NCBI RefSeq assembly: GCF_018131185.1
Contig: NZ_JAFCJE010000005.1
Location: forward strand, 682,001 to 746,000
DNA length: 64,000 nt
Direction: 5' to 3'
From: Bradyrhizobium diazoefficiens
GTDB lineage: Bacteria > Pseudomonadota > Alphaproteobacteria > Rhizobiales > Xanthobacteraceae
Shown here piece after piece: positions 7,514-16,442 of this stretch (its first letter is position 1; every line of letters begins with the position of its first letter). The position numbers and the translations under genes are program-made. The notes below the pieces were generated by a model that ran no database searches, was not told the origin of the DNA, and was given only the letters and a program-made list of their open reading frames with translations.

Positions 7514-8134
7514 TCACTTCGAGCGCAGCGCGGCGAGTTCCTTGCGGTCCGTCACCAGCGAGGCGCACTCGCTGTTGTCGGCGCGGTCGAGCCGGAAGAT
7601 CTTGTCGTCGGCGCCGGCCGTCAGCGAATGCTCGGCCTCGTCGTCCGGCTTGTTGTTCTGCCAGACCCTGACACGTTCGAGCCGCACGATCGCCGACTTG
7701 TCGTCCTTCGACAGTGCAACGCCGATGCCGCCGCCGTCGCAGTCGACACCGCAGCCGAGGCGCACCTCGCTACCGCCCTTGGTGAACACGGCGTGGTTAC
7801 ACGAGCCGCTGGAATCGAAATCGCCGGAGCGATGACGATATCGGAAGCCGAGGCGGAAGGAATGGTGCAGCTCCTTGTCCTCCTTGTCGAATTCCGCGGA
7901 GATCAGCAGCTTCATGGCGGCAACTTTCTGCTTCGGATGCCGCGCCAGATGCTCGGCATCGTAGCGGCGGACGAAGCAGGCATAGGCTTTGCTGTCGGGC
8001 GCGCCCGCATACATGCGCGTGTTGAAGGTCTCGGTTTCGGCCTTGCTGGCCTCGCGGATGTCGTCGCCGTCCTCGGCCTGGGCGGCGCCGATGAAAGCGG
8101 CAAGGGCTAGCGGAAGGAGGAGGGCAAGCTTCAT
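7514..8134 (-). CDS. Secreted protein of unknown function
   Basis: A 206-residue protein. The start at 8134 (MKLALLLPLALAAFIGAAQA) gives a clean Sec signal peptide with AQA cleavage and is preferred over the open frame to 8158; AGGAGG-like purines precede it on the minus strand. The mature part has cysteine pairs (CFVRR, SGSCNHAVF, GCGVDCDGGG, ECASL) suggesting disulfides, and a Gly-rich centre. I do not recognise a family. The downstream neighbour is the exported DsrE protein, so both probably act in the periplasm. Confidence 0.75.
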   Translation of the reverse strand: MKLALLLPLALAAFIGAAQAEDGDDIREASKAETETFNTRMYAGAPDSKAYACFVRRYDAEHLARHPKQKVAAMKLLISAEFDKEDKELHHSFRLGFRYRHRSGDFDSSGSCNHAVFTKGGSEVRLGCGVDCDGGGIGVALSKDDKSAIVRLERVRVWQNNKPDDEAEHSLTAGADDKIFRLDRADNSECASLVTDRKELAALRSK

Positions 8135-8225
8135 GATCGCACCGGCGCTTGGCGGCAATAGCCCGCGGCAGGGCGGGCTGGTCTGCCGTTAGTCGCGCCG
8201 CCAGTGCGCCGCGTTCAAGCGTCCG

Positions 8226-9281
8226 TCACCGCAGGCTGGCGTTGATCTTGTCCAGCACCGCCGAGCCCGGGCAAAGCGTGTCCGCTTCCAGCGAATTGAG
8301 CGGGGTTTCCACCGTGTTGAGGTGCTCGTGCATATCTTCCGCGTCGGGATCGACATAGAGCAGTCCGGTGACGATCTGGCCTTTGGCGGCGTGCCTCTGC
8401 AGGAAGGTCATCGCGCCCAGCCGGTCATGCGGATCGTAATCGGCGTCGATCTTGCGCAGCGCGATCTTGCTGCCGTCGTGCTGCTCGACCATCTGCACCG
8501 TACCGGGCGCGTAGTCCACCGCGATCGGGTCGCGACCAACAAGCACGTCGAGCCGGTTCACGGCGTCGTTGTGCTCGCGGACATAATCAAAACTCTTGGT
8601 CGAGCCGGCGTGGTTGTTGAAGGCGATGCAGGGGCTGATGACGTCGATGAAGGACGCGCCCTTGTGTCGGATCGCGGCCGCGATCAGTGGCACCAACTGA
8701 GTCTTGTCGCCGGAGAACGAGCGCGCGACGAAGGTGGCGCCGAGTTGCAGCGCGATGGCGACGAGGTCGATGGCGTTGTCGGTATTGGTGACGCCCTTCT
8801 TGCTCTTCGAGCCGCGGTCGGCTGTCGCGGAGAACTGGCCCTTGGTCAGGCCGTAGACGCCGTTGTTCTCTACGATATAGGTCATGTTGACGCCGCGCCG
8901 GATCGAATGCGCGAACTGGCCGAAGCCGATCGAGGCGGAATCGCCGTCGCCCGAGACGCCGAGATAGATCAGATCGCGATTGGCGAGATTGGCGCCTGTC
9001 AGCACGCTGGGCATTCGGCCGTGCACGGAGTTGAAGCCGTGCGAATTGCCGAGGAAATAGTCCGGCGTCTTCGACGAGCAGCCGATGCCGGAAATCTTCG
9101 CCACCCGGTGCGGCTCGATCGAGAGCTCGTAGCAGGCCTCGATGATCGAGGCCGTGATCGAATCATGGCCGCAGCCGGCGCACAAGGTCGAGATCTTGCC
9201 CTCGTAGTCACGATGGGTGTAGCCGAGCTCGTTCTTCTTCAGGCCGGGATGGTGAAATTTGGGCTTTGCAATGTAGGTCAT
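8226..9281 (-). CDS. korB: 2-oxoacid (2-oxoglutarate) ferredoxin oxidoreductase, beta subunit
   Basis: A 351-residue thiamine-diphosphate subunit. TPP/FeS motifs are visible: LCAGCGHDSITASI near residue 36 and VSGDGDSASIGFGQFAHSIRRG in the middle; the region HKGASFIDVISPCIAFNNH is typical of beta subunits of this superfamily. With KorA it oxidatively decarboxylates a 2-oxoacid to the acyl-CoA and passes electrons to a ferredoxin or a reductase subunit. Its ATG overlaps the korA stop (ATGA). 2-oxoglutarate is the likeliest substrate by analogy with KorABC of Azoarcus evansii, but the substrate cannot be proven from sequence. Confidence 0.9.
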   Translation of the reverse strand: MTYIAKPKFHHPGLKKNELGYTHRDYEGKISTLCAGCGHDSITASIIEACYELSIEPHRVAKISGIGCSSKTPDYFLGNSHGFNSVHGRMPSVLTGANLANRDLIYLGVSGDGDSASIGFGQFAHSIRRGVNMTYIVENNGVYGLTKGQFSATADRGSKSKKGVTNTDNAIDLVAIALQLGATFVARSFSGDKTQLVPLIAAAIRHKGASFIDVISPCIAFNNHAGSTKSFDYVREHNDAVNRLDVLVGRDPIAVDYAPGTVQMVEQHDGSKIALRKIDADYDPHDRLGAMTFLQRHAAKGQIVTGLLYVDPDAEDMHEHLNTVETPLNSLEADTLCPGSAVLDKINASLR

Positions 9282-11125
9282 GACATGGCCTTGCGGAGCG
9301 GGGTCACCTTGAGGTGATCCTGGTGGTCACCAATGGCTTTTGCGATGAACCGGGCGGTGATCGGCGAGCCGTCATAATGCACGATCGGCACGAGCCGCAC
9401 CGGGTCGATACCGTTCTCGTTGACGATGAGCTGCCGGAGCTGGCTGTCGCGGTTCTGCTCGACCACGTAGACGAAGTCGTGCTCGGCAAGGAAGCTCGCC
9501 ACGCTCGAATGAAACGGGAAGGCGCGGATGCGCAGGCGGTCGAGCTGATGTCCGCGCGCTTCCAACAAGCCAATTGCCTCGTCCATCGCCGGCGAGGTCG
9601 AGCCGAAATAGATCACGCCATATTTGGTCGGCCGTTCGGCATTGGCCTGCAGCGGCCGCGGCACCATGTCCTGCGCGGTCTCGAACTTGCGCATCAGGCG
9701 CTGCATGTTGTCGGCGTAGACCGAGCCTTCCTCGGAGTAGCGCGCATAGCGGTCGCGCGACGTGCCGCGGGTAAAATAGGAGCCCTTGGTCGGGTGCGTG
9801 CCGGGGTAGGTGCGGTAGGGAATGCCGTCGCCGTCGACGTCGAGATAGCGGCCGAAGTCGCGGCCCTCGTCCAGCATCTCCGCGGTCATCACCTTGCCGC
9901 GGTCATACTGCTTGGCATCGTCCCACTTGAGCGGGCGAGAGAGCCGGTGGTTCATGCCGATGTCGAGGTCGAGCATCAGGAATATCGTGGTCTGCAGCCG
10001 TTCGGCGAGATCGAAGGCGGCGGCCGCGAACTCGAAGGCCTCGGCGGGATCTTCGGGGAACAGCAGCACATGCTTGGTGTCGCCGTGCGAGGCATAGGCG
10101 CAGGCGATGATGTCGCATTGCTGGGTACGGGTCGGCATGCCCGTCGAGGGGCCGGCGCGCTGGATGTTCATGATTACGGCCGGGATCTCGGCGAAGTATG
10201 AGAGGCCGATGAACTCGGTCATCAGGGAGATGCCGGGGCCGGAGGTCGCGGTGAAGGCGCGGGCACCGTTCCAGGACGCACCGATGACGATGCCGATCGA
10301 GGCCAGTTCATCCTCGCCCTGCACGATGGCGTATTTGGCTTTGCCTGTCTCAGGATCGTGCCGGTACTTCTTGCAATGCGCCGTGAAGGCTTCGGCCACC
10401 GACGAGGACGGCGTGATCGGATACCAGGCGCAGACGGTGGCGCCGCCATAAACTGCGCCGAGCGCGGCGGCGCTGTTGCCCTCGATGAAGATGCGGTCGC
10501 CGACCTTGTCGGACTTCTTCACCCGCAACCCGATCGGGCACTTCAAGTTCTGCAGCGCCCAGTCGCGGCCGAGATGCAGCGCATGGACATTGGAGGAGAG
10601 CAGCTTCTCCTTGCCCTTGTACTGCTCGCCGATCAGCTGCTCGATCAGCTTCGGGTCCATGTCGAGCAGCGCACTGAGCGCGCCCAGATAGATGATGTTC
10701 TTGAACAGCTGGCGCTGGCGCGGATCGGTGTAGGTCGAATTGGTGATGGCGGTTAAGGGAACGCCGATCACGGTGATGTCGTCGCGGAATTTCGTCGACG
10801 GCATCGGCTTGGTGGAATCGTAGAATAGGTAGCCGCCGGGCTCGATGCCGGCGACGTCCTTGTCCCAGGTCTGCGGGTTCATCGCGACCATCATGTCGAC
10901 CCCGCCGCGGGCGCCGAGATGGCCGTCTTCGGTGACTCGCACCTCGTACCAGGTCGGCAGGCCCTGGATGTTGGAGGGGAAGATGTTGCGCGGGGACACC
11001 GGCACGCCGTGACGCAGGATCGCGCGTGCGAACATCTCGTTGGCGCTGGCCGAGCCCGAGCCGTTGACGTTGGCGAAACGGACGACGAAGTCGTTTACGC
11101 TGCTGATCGGCTTTTTGTCGGACAT
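9278..11125 (-). CDS. korA: 2-oxoacid (2-oxoglutarate) ferredoxin oxidoreductase, alpha (gamma-alpha fused) subunit
   Basis: A 615-residue subunit. The start at 11125 (MSDKKPISSVNDFVVRFANVNGSGSASANEM) gives the typical gamma-domain opening; the frame is open to 11389 but that part is korC read in another frame. The N-terminal gamma domain (to about residue 190) is fused to the alpha domain, which carries the diagnostic YPITPSSS motif and the GEDELASIGIVIGASWNGAR block. It overlaps korC by 31 bases and korB by four, so the three genes form a tight operon korC-korA-korB. Confidence 0.92.
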   Translation of the reverse strand: MSDKKPISSVNDFVVRFANVNGSGSASANEMFARAILRHGVPVSPRNIFPSNIQGLPTWYEVRVTEDGHLGARGGVDMMVAMNPQTWDKDVAGIEPGGYLFYDSTKPMPSTKFRDDITVIGVPLTAITNSTYTDPRQRQLFKNIIYLGALSALLDMDPKLIEQLIGEQYKGKEKLLSSNVHALHLGRDWALQNLKCPIGLRVKKSDKVGDRIFIEGNSAAALGAVYGGATVCAWYPITPSSSVAEAFTAHCKKYRHDPETGKAKYAIVQGEDELASIGIVIGASWNGARAFTATSGPGISLMTEFIGLSYFAEIPAVIMNIQRAGPSTGMPTRTQQCDIIACAYASHGDTKHVLLFPEDPAEAFEFAAAAFDLAERLQTTIFLMLDLDIGMNHRLSRPLKWDDAKQYDRGKVMTAEMLDEGRDFGRYLDVDGDGIPYRTYPGTHPTKGSYFTRGTSRDRYARYSEEGSVYADNMQRLMRKFETAQDMVPRPLQANAERPTKYGVIYFGSTSPAMDEAIGLLEARGHQLDRLRIRAFPFHSSVASFLAEHDFVYVVEQNRDSQLRQLIVNENGIDPVRLVPIVHYDGSPITARFIAKAIGDHQDHLKVTPLRKAMS

Positions 11126-12894
11126 GCTGAGCCTGCGTGAGTCATCTCGATGAAATATTTCTGCATGTCCCAGGCGCCGGTGGGACAACGCTCGGCGCAC
11201 AGCCCGCAATGCAGGCAGACGTCCTCGTCCTTGACCATGACGCGCTCGGTCTTCAGATCGGAGGAGACGTAGAGGTCCTGGTCCGGATGCGGCGAGGGCG
11301 CCTTCAGGCGTTGGCGCAGGTCGCTTTCCTCGCCATTGGCCGTGAAGGTGATGCAATCCATCGGGCAGATATCGACGCAAGCATCGCACTCGATGCAGAG
11401 CGAGGTGGAGAACACGGTCTGCACGTCGCAGTTCAGGCAGCGATGCGCCTCGCCGAGCGCGAGCTTGACGTCGTAGCCGAGCTCGACCTCGGTGCGGATG
11501 TCCTTCAGCGCGACGACCTTATCGCGATGCGGCACCTTGTAACGCTTGTCGATGGAGATGTCGTTGTCATAGCTCCATTCATGAATGCCCATCTTCTGCG
11601 ATGAGATCTGCACCTCAGGCAGCGGACGCTCCGTGATGTCATCGCCCGACAGCATCTTGTGGATCGACAGAGCGGCGTCGTGGCCGTGCGCCACTGCCCA
11701 GATGATGTTCTTCGGGCCGAACGCGGCGTCGCCGCCGAAGAACACTTTTGGATTGGTCGAGACGAATGTCTTGGGATCGACCTTGGGCATGTGCCATTTG
11801 TCGAATTCGATGCCGCAATCCTGCTCGATCCAGGGGAAGGCGTTCTCCTGGCCGACCGCGACCAGCACGTCGTCGCATTCGATGGTCTGGTCCGGCTCAC
11901 CCGAGGGAACGAGGTTGCGGCGCCCCTTGGCATCGTATTCGGCCTTCACCTTCTGGAAGGTGATGCCGGTGAGCTTGCCGTTGTCGTGGACGAAGGCGAC
12001 AGGGACCATGAAATTGAGGATCGGAATATCCTCGTGGAGCGCATCCTCCTTCTCCCAGGGCGAGGCCTTCATCTCCTCGAAGCCCGAGCGGACGACGACC
12101 TTCACCTCTTCGCCGCCGAGACGACGCGCGGTGCGGCAGCAATCCATCGCGGTGTTGCCGCCGCCGAGCACGATCACGCGCTTGCCGATCTTGTCGACAT
12201 GGCCGAACGAGACCGACGCCAGCCACTCGATGCCGATATGGATGTTGCTGGCTGCCTCTTTCCGGCCTGGAATGTCGAGCTCGCGGCCGCGCGGGGCGCC
12301 GGAGCCGACGAAGATCGCGTCGTATTTCTCCGCGAGCAGCGCCTTCATGCTCTCGATTCGGTGGCCGCCCTTGAAGTCCACGCCGAGACCCAGGATGTAG
12401 CCGGTCTCCTCGTCGATCACCGAATTGGGCAGACGGAATTTCGGGATCTGCGTGCGCATCATGCCGCCGGCTTCGGGATCGCCGTCGAACACGGTGCAGT
12501 GATAGCCGAGCGGCGCCAGATCGCGCGCCACGGTCAGTGAGGCAGGGCCGCCGCCAACCAGCGCAACGCGCTTGCCGTTCTTCGGCGTGGGCTTCGGCAG
12601 GCGCTGCTTGATGTCGTCCTTGAAATCGGCGGCAACGCGCTTCAGCCGGCAGATCGCGACGGGGGTTTCCTCGACGCGTCCGCGGCGGCACGCCGGCTCG
12701 CAGGGACGATCGCAGGTGCGTCCCAGAATGCCGGGAAACACGTTCGATTTCCAATTGATCATGTAGGCGTCGCTATAGCGGCCTTGTGCGATCAGTCGGA
12801 TGTATTCGGGAACCGGGGTGTGCGCAGGACAGGCCCATTGGCAATCGACCACTTTGTGAAAGTAGTCGGGGGCCGCAATATCGGTCGGTTTCAT
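11095..12894 (-). CDS. korC: FAD/NADP-binding, iron-sulfur reductase subunit of the 2-oxoacid oxidoreductase
   Basis: A 599-residue GltD-like flavoprotein. N-terminal Cys-rich helical domain (CQWACP, CDRPCEPACRRG), FAD site GGGPASLTVARDL near residue 113, NADPH site GGGNTAMDCCRTARRLGG in the middle and GGDAAFGP near 400. The C-terminal part carries two ferredoxin-type motifs CxxCxxCxxxCP (CIECDACVDICP and CLHCGLCAERCP) for two [4Fe-4S] clusters. This architecture matches KorC, the FAD subunit that couples KorAB to NADP in Azoarcus evansii. It is the first gene of the operon, after a 238-base intergenic region. Confidence 0.88.
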   Translation of the reverse strand: MKPTDIAAPDYFHKVVDCQWACPAHTPVPEYIRLIAQGRYSDAYMINWKSNVFPGILGRTCDRPCEPACRRGRVEETPVAICRLKRVAADFKDDIKQRLPKPTPKNGKRVALVGGGPASLTVARDLAPLGYHCTVFDGDPEAGGMMRTQIPKFRLPNSVIDEETGYILGLGVDFKGGHRIESMKALLAEKYDAIFVGSGAPRGRELDIPGRKEAASNIHIGIEWLASVSFGHVDKIGKRVIVLGGGNTAMDCCRTARRLGGEEVKVVVRSGFEEMKASPWEKEDALHEDIPILNFMVPVAFVHDNGKLTGITFQKVKAEYDAKGRRNLVPSGEPDQTIECDDVLVAVGQENAFPWIEQDCGIEFDKWHMPKVDPKTFVSTNPKVFFGGDAAFGPKNIIWAVAHGHDAALSIHKMLSGDDITERPLPEVQISSQKMGIHEWSYDNDISIDKRYKVPHRDKVVALKDIRTEVELGYDVKLALGEAHRCLNCDVQTVFSTSLCIECDACVDICPMDCITFTANGEESDLRQRLKAPSPHPDQDLYVSSDLKTERVMVKDEDVCLHCGLCAERCPTGAWDMQKYFIEMTHAGSACPTKSRSAA

Positions 12895-13132
12895 TCCTAC
12901 CCTGTCCGCGCAGGCTCAAAGACCCCGCGGCCTTTTTTTGTGAGCATGGCGAGCGCTTAGCGCGCTTCGATCTGGTTTCTGAATGACGTCATTGGGTTAG
13001 CTTATTAGAACGGCTCCGAAGTACAACGGCAAATTTGCGCGCGTCCCCTCTTTCATAGGAGCCACGCGCGCACAGCATTAACGCCGCGCGTCATCTCGCG
13101 TGCAATGCAGCATGTTGCAATGCGTCCGAACG
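12895..13132. other. Intergenic region upstream of korC
   Basis: Contains no gene. It must hold the promoter of the korCAB operon, but no confident -35/-10 pair is visible. A perfect 9-bp inverted repeat (TGCGCGCGT at 13036-13044 and ACGCGCGCA at 13064-13072) lies about 60 bases after the stop of the preceding minus-strand gene; it could be a weak terminator, although no T run follows. Confidence 0.5.
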
Positions 13133-13810
13133 CTAGCCGCGCGCGATATCGCTCTTCGCCAGATCCCACATCAGGCAGTACGTGCCGACGGAAATCGGAG
13201 GCGGCAGCGGCGCCGCCGCCGGACCGGTGAAGCGCTCGGCGATGACGGCCGAGACAGCGCCGACCCGCGTGCCGTCGATCAGCACGAACCAGTCGCGCGC
13301 GCCTTCATTGCGCACCGCTGGAATGCCGGCCGTCGCACCCGACAATTCGGGCTCGCTCTCCAGCAGATGCATCGAGATGATGCCGTCGCGCGTTTCGGGT
13401 CTCAGTCTGTCTTGCAGTGCATCACGCAAGGACGCCGCGTTGTCGGGTGTCGGCCGCAGCCGCACCATGCCGAGCGCAGCACCCCGTCCGGTGCCGTTGC
13501 TGATGGTGATGCGCGCGACGACGCGCAGCATGTCCTTGAAGCGCGCCATGCTGCGCCGCGACCAGTCGGTCTGGTTGGCGAGCCGCGCCCGATATGCGGG
13601 ACTGTCGAGCACGTCGAGCGTCGCGGTCGAGTACAGCGAGAGATACTTGGGATTGGCGGCATGCGCGACATAGCGCCGCGCTTCCAGGAATCCGTCGATC
13701 GCGACGCGCTCTTCCAGATGCTCACGATCGTACCAGCGGTTGAAATCGGCCTCGTCGGCTGCGTCGACATTCATCGACGTCAGCAGCATGCCTTTCCCGG
13801 CGAGCGGCAT
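13133..13810 (-). CDS. Hypothetical protein, tandem ferredoxin-like (EthD-like) barrel
   Basis: A 225-residue soluble protein. The N-terminal half (MLLTSMNVDAADEADFNRWYDREHLEER, then GFLEARRYVA, KYLSLYST) has the look of an EthD/ABM-type alpha-beta barrel with the WYDREHL motif; the second half (GMVRLRPTPDNAASLRDALQDRLRP, GIISMHLLE) looks like a second, diverged copy. The function is unknown; such dimeric barrels bind small molecules. GGAAGG lies upstream of the ATG at 13810. It stands alone between the kor operon and a palindromic repeat. Confidence 0.7.
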   Translation of the reverse strand: MPLAGKGMLLTSMNVDAADEADFNRWYDREHLEERVAIDGFLEARRYVAHAANPKYLSLYSTATLDVLDSPAYRARLANQTDWSRRSMARFKDMLRVVARITISNGTGRGAALGMVRLRPTPDNAASLRDALQDRLRPETRDGIISMHLLESEPELSGATAGIPAVRNEGARDWFVLIDGTRVGAVSAVIAERFTGPAAAPLPPPISVGTYCLMWDLAKSDIARG

Positions 13811-13835
13811 TGTTCTTGTCCTTCCCAGTCCATCC

Positions 13836-13948
13836 CCTCATGGTGAGGAGGCGCGACAGCGCCATCTCGAACCATGAAGGCCCGTCGCAACATCTCGGCC
13901 CTTCACCCTTGGAGACGCGCTTGTCGCGCGTTCCTCAGGATGAAGGGA
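13836..13948. repeat. Palindromic intergenic repeat, CCTCAtggTGAGGAG family (copy 1)
   Basis: Arms such as TGGTGAGGAGGCGCG and GCGCGTTCCTCAGGATGA, with an inner pair around ATGAAGGCCC / GGCCCTTCA. It shares these blocks with a second copy at 54235-54338. It sits between the proline iminopeptidase gene and the barrel protein. Confidence 0.8.
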
Positions 13949-13954
13949 CAGGGT

Positions 13955-14953
13955 CTATCGCACGGCTTTCGATGCGAGGTCGGCGATCGACTTCATCACC
14001 GCGTCCCTCACGCCGGCATCATAGAGCGAATGTCCGGCTCCTTCCACGATGCGAAGCTCGGAACCGGGCCATACTTTCGTTAGGGCCTGCGATGTCTCGG
14101 GAGGACACAACAGATCGTAGCGGCCCTGGATGATGATGCCGGGAATCCCTTCGAGCCGGCCCGCGTTCCGCAACAACTGGTCTTCGCTCATGAAGGAGTT
14201 GTTGATGAAGTAATGCGCCTCCATGAACGGCGTCGCGGGCAGCGTGCGCCAGACGTTCAGCGAGGTGAGGTCCAGCCGCGTCTTGGCGGGCTTGTGCTCG
14301 GACAAGGCGCGCTCGGTGTCATGCCAGGCGCGCGCCGCGGGACCGTGCACGGCCGGATCGGCATCGAGGATGCGGCGCCAATAGGCCTCCACGGGTCGCG
14401 CTTGCTCCTCCCTTGGCAGCACCGTCAGAAAGTCCTCGTAGAGCGCGGGATAGAATTGCGGCAGGCGCACCGTGAAGCCCGTTTCCACCTCGGCTCGCGT
14501 GCCCAGGAACGTCGCGCGGAGCGCAATGCCGGAGACGCGCTCGGGATGCGCTTCTGCGTACGCCAGCGCCAGCGTCGCGCCCCAGGAGCCGCCGACCACC
14601 ATCCAGCGTGAGATGCCGAACTTCTCGCGGATTGTCTCCATGTCCGCGATCAGATGCGCCGTGGTGTTGTGCTCGCGCGAACCCTTGGGCCGGCTGCGGC
14701 CGCAGCCGCGCTGGTCGAACAGCACCGCGTGCATACGCTCGGGATCAAAAAGCCGGCGATGGTCGGGCTGGCAGCCGCTGCCGGGGCCGCCGTGCAGATA
14801 GATCGCGGGGATGCCGTCGCTGCGGCCGACGCTCTCGACGTAGAGCTCATGACCGTCGCCGACGTCGAGCATGTCGGAGGTCAGCGGCGCAAAGGGATCG
14901 GCACGCCTCGCCGCTTCTTTGGCGGCTGTACCTGCGTCGGCGTCAGGCGCCAT
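13955..14953 (-). CDS. pip: Proline iminopeptidase (alpha/beta hydrolase, S33)
   Basis: A 332-residue enzyme that removes N-terminal proline from peptides. The HGGPGSG oxyanion motif lies at residues 54-60, FDQRGCGRSRP at 79-89 and the nucleophile elbow GGSWG with Ser123; the catalytic Asp and His appear in GRYDLLCPP and EGAGHS near the C-terminus. The ATG lies inside the end of pqqE (11-base overlap), so it is the last gene of the pqq operon and probably translated by coupling. It has no signal peptide, so it acts in the cytoplasm. A role in degrading PqqA-derived peptide is an inference from position only. Confidence 0.9.
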   Translation of the reverse strand: MAPDADAGTAAKEAARRADPFAPLTSDMLDVGDGHELYVESVGRSDGIPAIYLHGGPGSGCQPDHRRLFDPERMHAVLFDQRGCGRSRPKGSREHNTTAHLIADMETIREKFGISRWMVVGGSWGATLALAYAEAHPERVSGIALRATFLGTRAEVETGFTVRLPQFYPALYEDFLTVLPREEQARPVEAYWRRILDADPAVHGPAARAWHDTERALSEHKPAKTRLDLTSLNVWRTLPATPFMEAHYFINNSFMSEDQLLRNAGRLEGIPGIIIQGRYDLLCPPETSQALTKVWPGSELRIVEGAGHSLYDAGVRDAVMKSIADLASKAVR

Positions 14954-16124
14954 TCTCGGATTCCAGGGTGCCGCCGGCGAAGTTGCGATAGAGGAAGCGG
15001 CTGGTCTCGCCCTCGGCTTCGCGCTCCGCCTGCTTGAAGATGGTCTCGTGCAGCGGCGACAGCGCGCAGGCCGGATCCGTGTTGGCCGCGTCGCCCGTCA
15101 GCGCAAAGGCCTGGCAGCGGCAGCCGCCGAAATCGATCTCGCGGAATTCGCAGGACTTGCACGGCTCCTTCATCCAGCCTGTGCCGCGATAGCGGTTGAA
15201 GGCCTCGGAGTTCTGCCAGATCCAGGCGATCGAATGGTTGGAGCGCACCGATTCGAACTCGAGTCCGGTGATGCTCTCGGCGGCGTGGCAGGGCAGCACC
15301 TTGCCGGCGGGCGAGATGTTGAAGAACTGCCGGCCCCAGCCGCCCATGCATTTCTTCGGCCGCAACGCGTAATAATCGGGAACGACGTAGTCGATCGTCA
15401 GCCGGCCCTTGAGCCGCTCGCGCGCCTCCTCGACGATTTCGGTGCACTCATCCAGTTGCGCCACCGTCGGCATCAGCGCGGCGCGGTTCTTCAGCGCCCA
15501 GCCGTAATATTGCACATTGGCGACCTCGAGCCGGTCGGCGTCGAGATCGACCGACATCTGAATGATGTCAGGAAGCTGGTGCAAATTCTGCCGGTGCATC
15601 ACCGCATTCACGGTGAGCGGCAAGTCGAGCTCGCGCGTCCACTTCGCGACTTCAAGCTTCTTGCGATGGCCGCCTTTGTAGCCGGCGACACGGTCGGCGA
15701 GACCTTCCTCGATGCCCTGGAAAGAGATCTGCACATGGCACAGCCCGGCATCCGCAAGATCGCCCAGCCGCTCGCGCGTCAGCAGCACGGCCGAGGTGAT
15801 GAGGTTGGTGTAGAGCCCGACGTCGCTGGCATGCTTGACCAGCTCGACCAGGTCCTTGCGCGCCGTCGGCTCGCCGCCGGAGAAATGCACCTGGAGCACG
15901 CCGATCTCGGCGAGCTCGCTCAGGACCTTCTTCCACTCGTCCGTCGTCAGCTCCTTGCCGGAGCGGTCGAGCTCGACGGGATTGGAGCAATAGGGGCATT
16001 GCAGCGGGCAGCGGTGGGTGATCTCGAGCAGCACCGCGAGCGGAATGCCGAAGGTCTCCGCCGTCGAGCGCTGCTTCTCCAGCACCGCGAGGCTGTCGCT
16101 GGGTGGGATGGTCACGTCGCTCAT
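14943..16124 (-). CDS. pqqE: PQQ biosynthesis radical SAM/SPASM enzyme PqqE
   Basis: A 393-residue PqqE. The radical-SAM motif CPLQCPYC (CxxxCxxC) follows LLEITHR near residues 34-45, and SPASM cluster ligands follow from CMGGWGRQFFNISPAGKVLPCHAA to CKSCEFREIDFGGCRCQAF. The enzyme forms the Glu-Tyr carbon-carbon bond in PqqA while PqqD presents the peptide. The ATG overlaps the pqqD stop (ATGA); the 3' end overlaps pip by 11 bases. The length is close to known PqqE proteins. Confidence 0.96.
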   Translation of the reverse strand: MSDVTIPPSDSLAVLEKQRSTAETFGIPLAVLLEITHRCPLQCPYCSNPVELDRSGKELTTDEWKKVLSELAEIGVLQVHFSGGEPTARKDLVELVKHASDVGLYTNLITSAVLLTRERLGDLADAGLCHVQISFQGIEEGLADRVAGYKGGHRKKLEVAKWTRELDLPLTVNAVMHRQNLHQLPDIIQMSVDLDADRLEVANVQYYGWALKNRAALMPTVAQLDECTEIVEEARERLKGRLTIDYVVPDYYALRPKKCMGGWGRQFFNISPAGKVLPCHAAESITGLEFESVRSNHSIAWIWQNSEAFNRYRGTGWMKEPCKSCEFREIDFGGCRCQAFALTGDAANTDPACALSPLHETIFKQAEREAEGETSRFLYRNFAGGTLESENGA

Positions 16125-16432
16125 GACGTCTTCTCCCTGATCTCGGTGAGAAAGCCCTTGTCGGCGAGATCCTGCAGCATGACGATGACGTCGGCCAGGA
16201 TCGCCTCGCGTGGCGCTGCGTATTTCGCAGCCAAGTGATCGGACACGTCGCCGACACTGCGCTTGCCGTCGCAGAGTTGCAAGACCTCGACCGCGATCTC
16301 GTCCGGCGCCAGCACCCGCTCCGGCGCCAGGATCACCCAGACTTTCCGGGTCTCGTCATATTTCAGCTTGGCATGCCGCGGCAGCACGGGGCGGCTTGCC
16401 TCGCTGACGCTGATGTTCCGCGGCCCGGCCAT
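16121..16432 (-). CDS. pqqD: PQQ biosynthesis peptide chaperone PqqD
   Basis: A 103-residue protein. The start at 16432 (MAGPRNISVSEASRPVLPRHAKLKYDETR) fits PqqD length (about 90-105); the frame is open to 16510, but that part lies inside pqqC. The RRE fold shows VWVILAPERVLAPDEIAVEVLQLCDGKRSVGDV. It binds PqqA and delivers it to PqqE. It lies 10 bases after pqqC and overlaps pqqE by four bases. Confidence 0.93.
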   Translation of the reverse strand: MAGPRNISVSEASRPVLPRHAKLKYDETRKVWVILAPERVLAPDEIAVEVLQLCDGKRSVGDVSDHLAAKYAAPREAILADVIVMLQDLADKGFLTEIREKTS

Positions 16433-16442
16433 CGCTGTTCCC

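Noticed and set aside
8160..8179. Hairpin AGCCCGC-N6-GCGGGCT after korB
   Set aside because: A stem is present but no T run follows on the minus strand; too weak to call a terminator.
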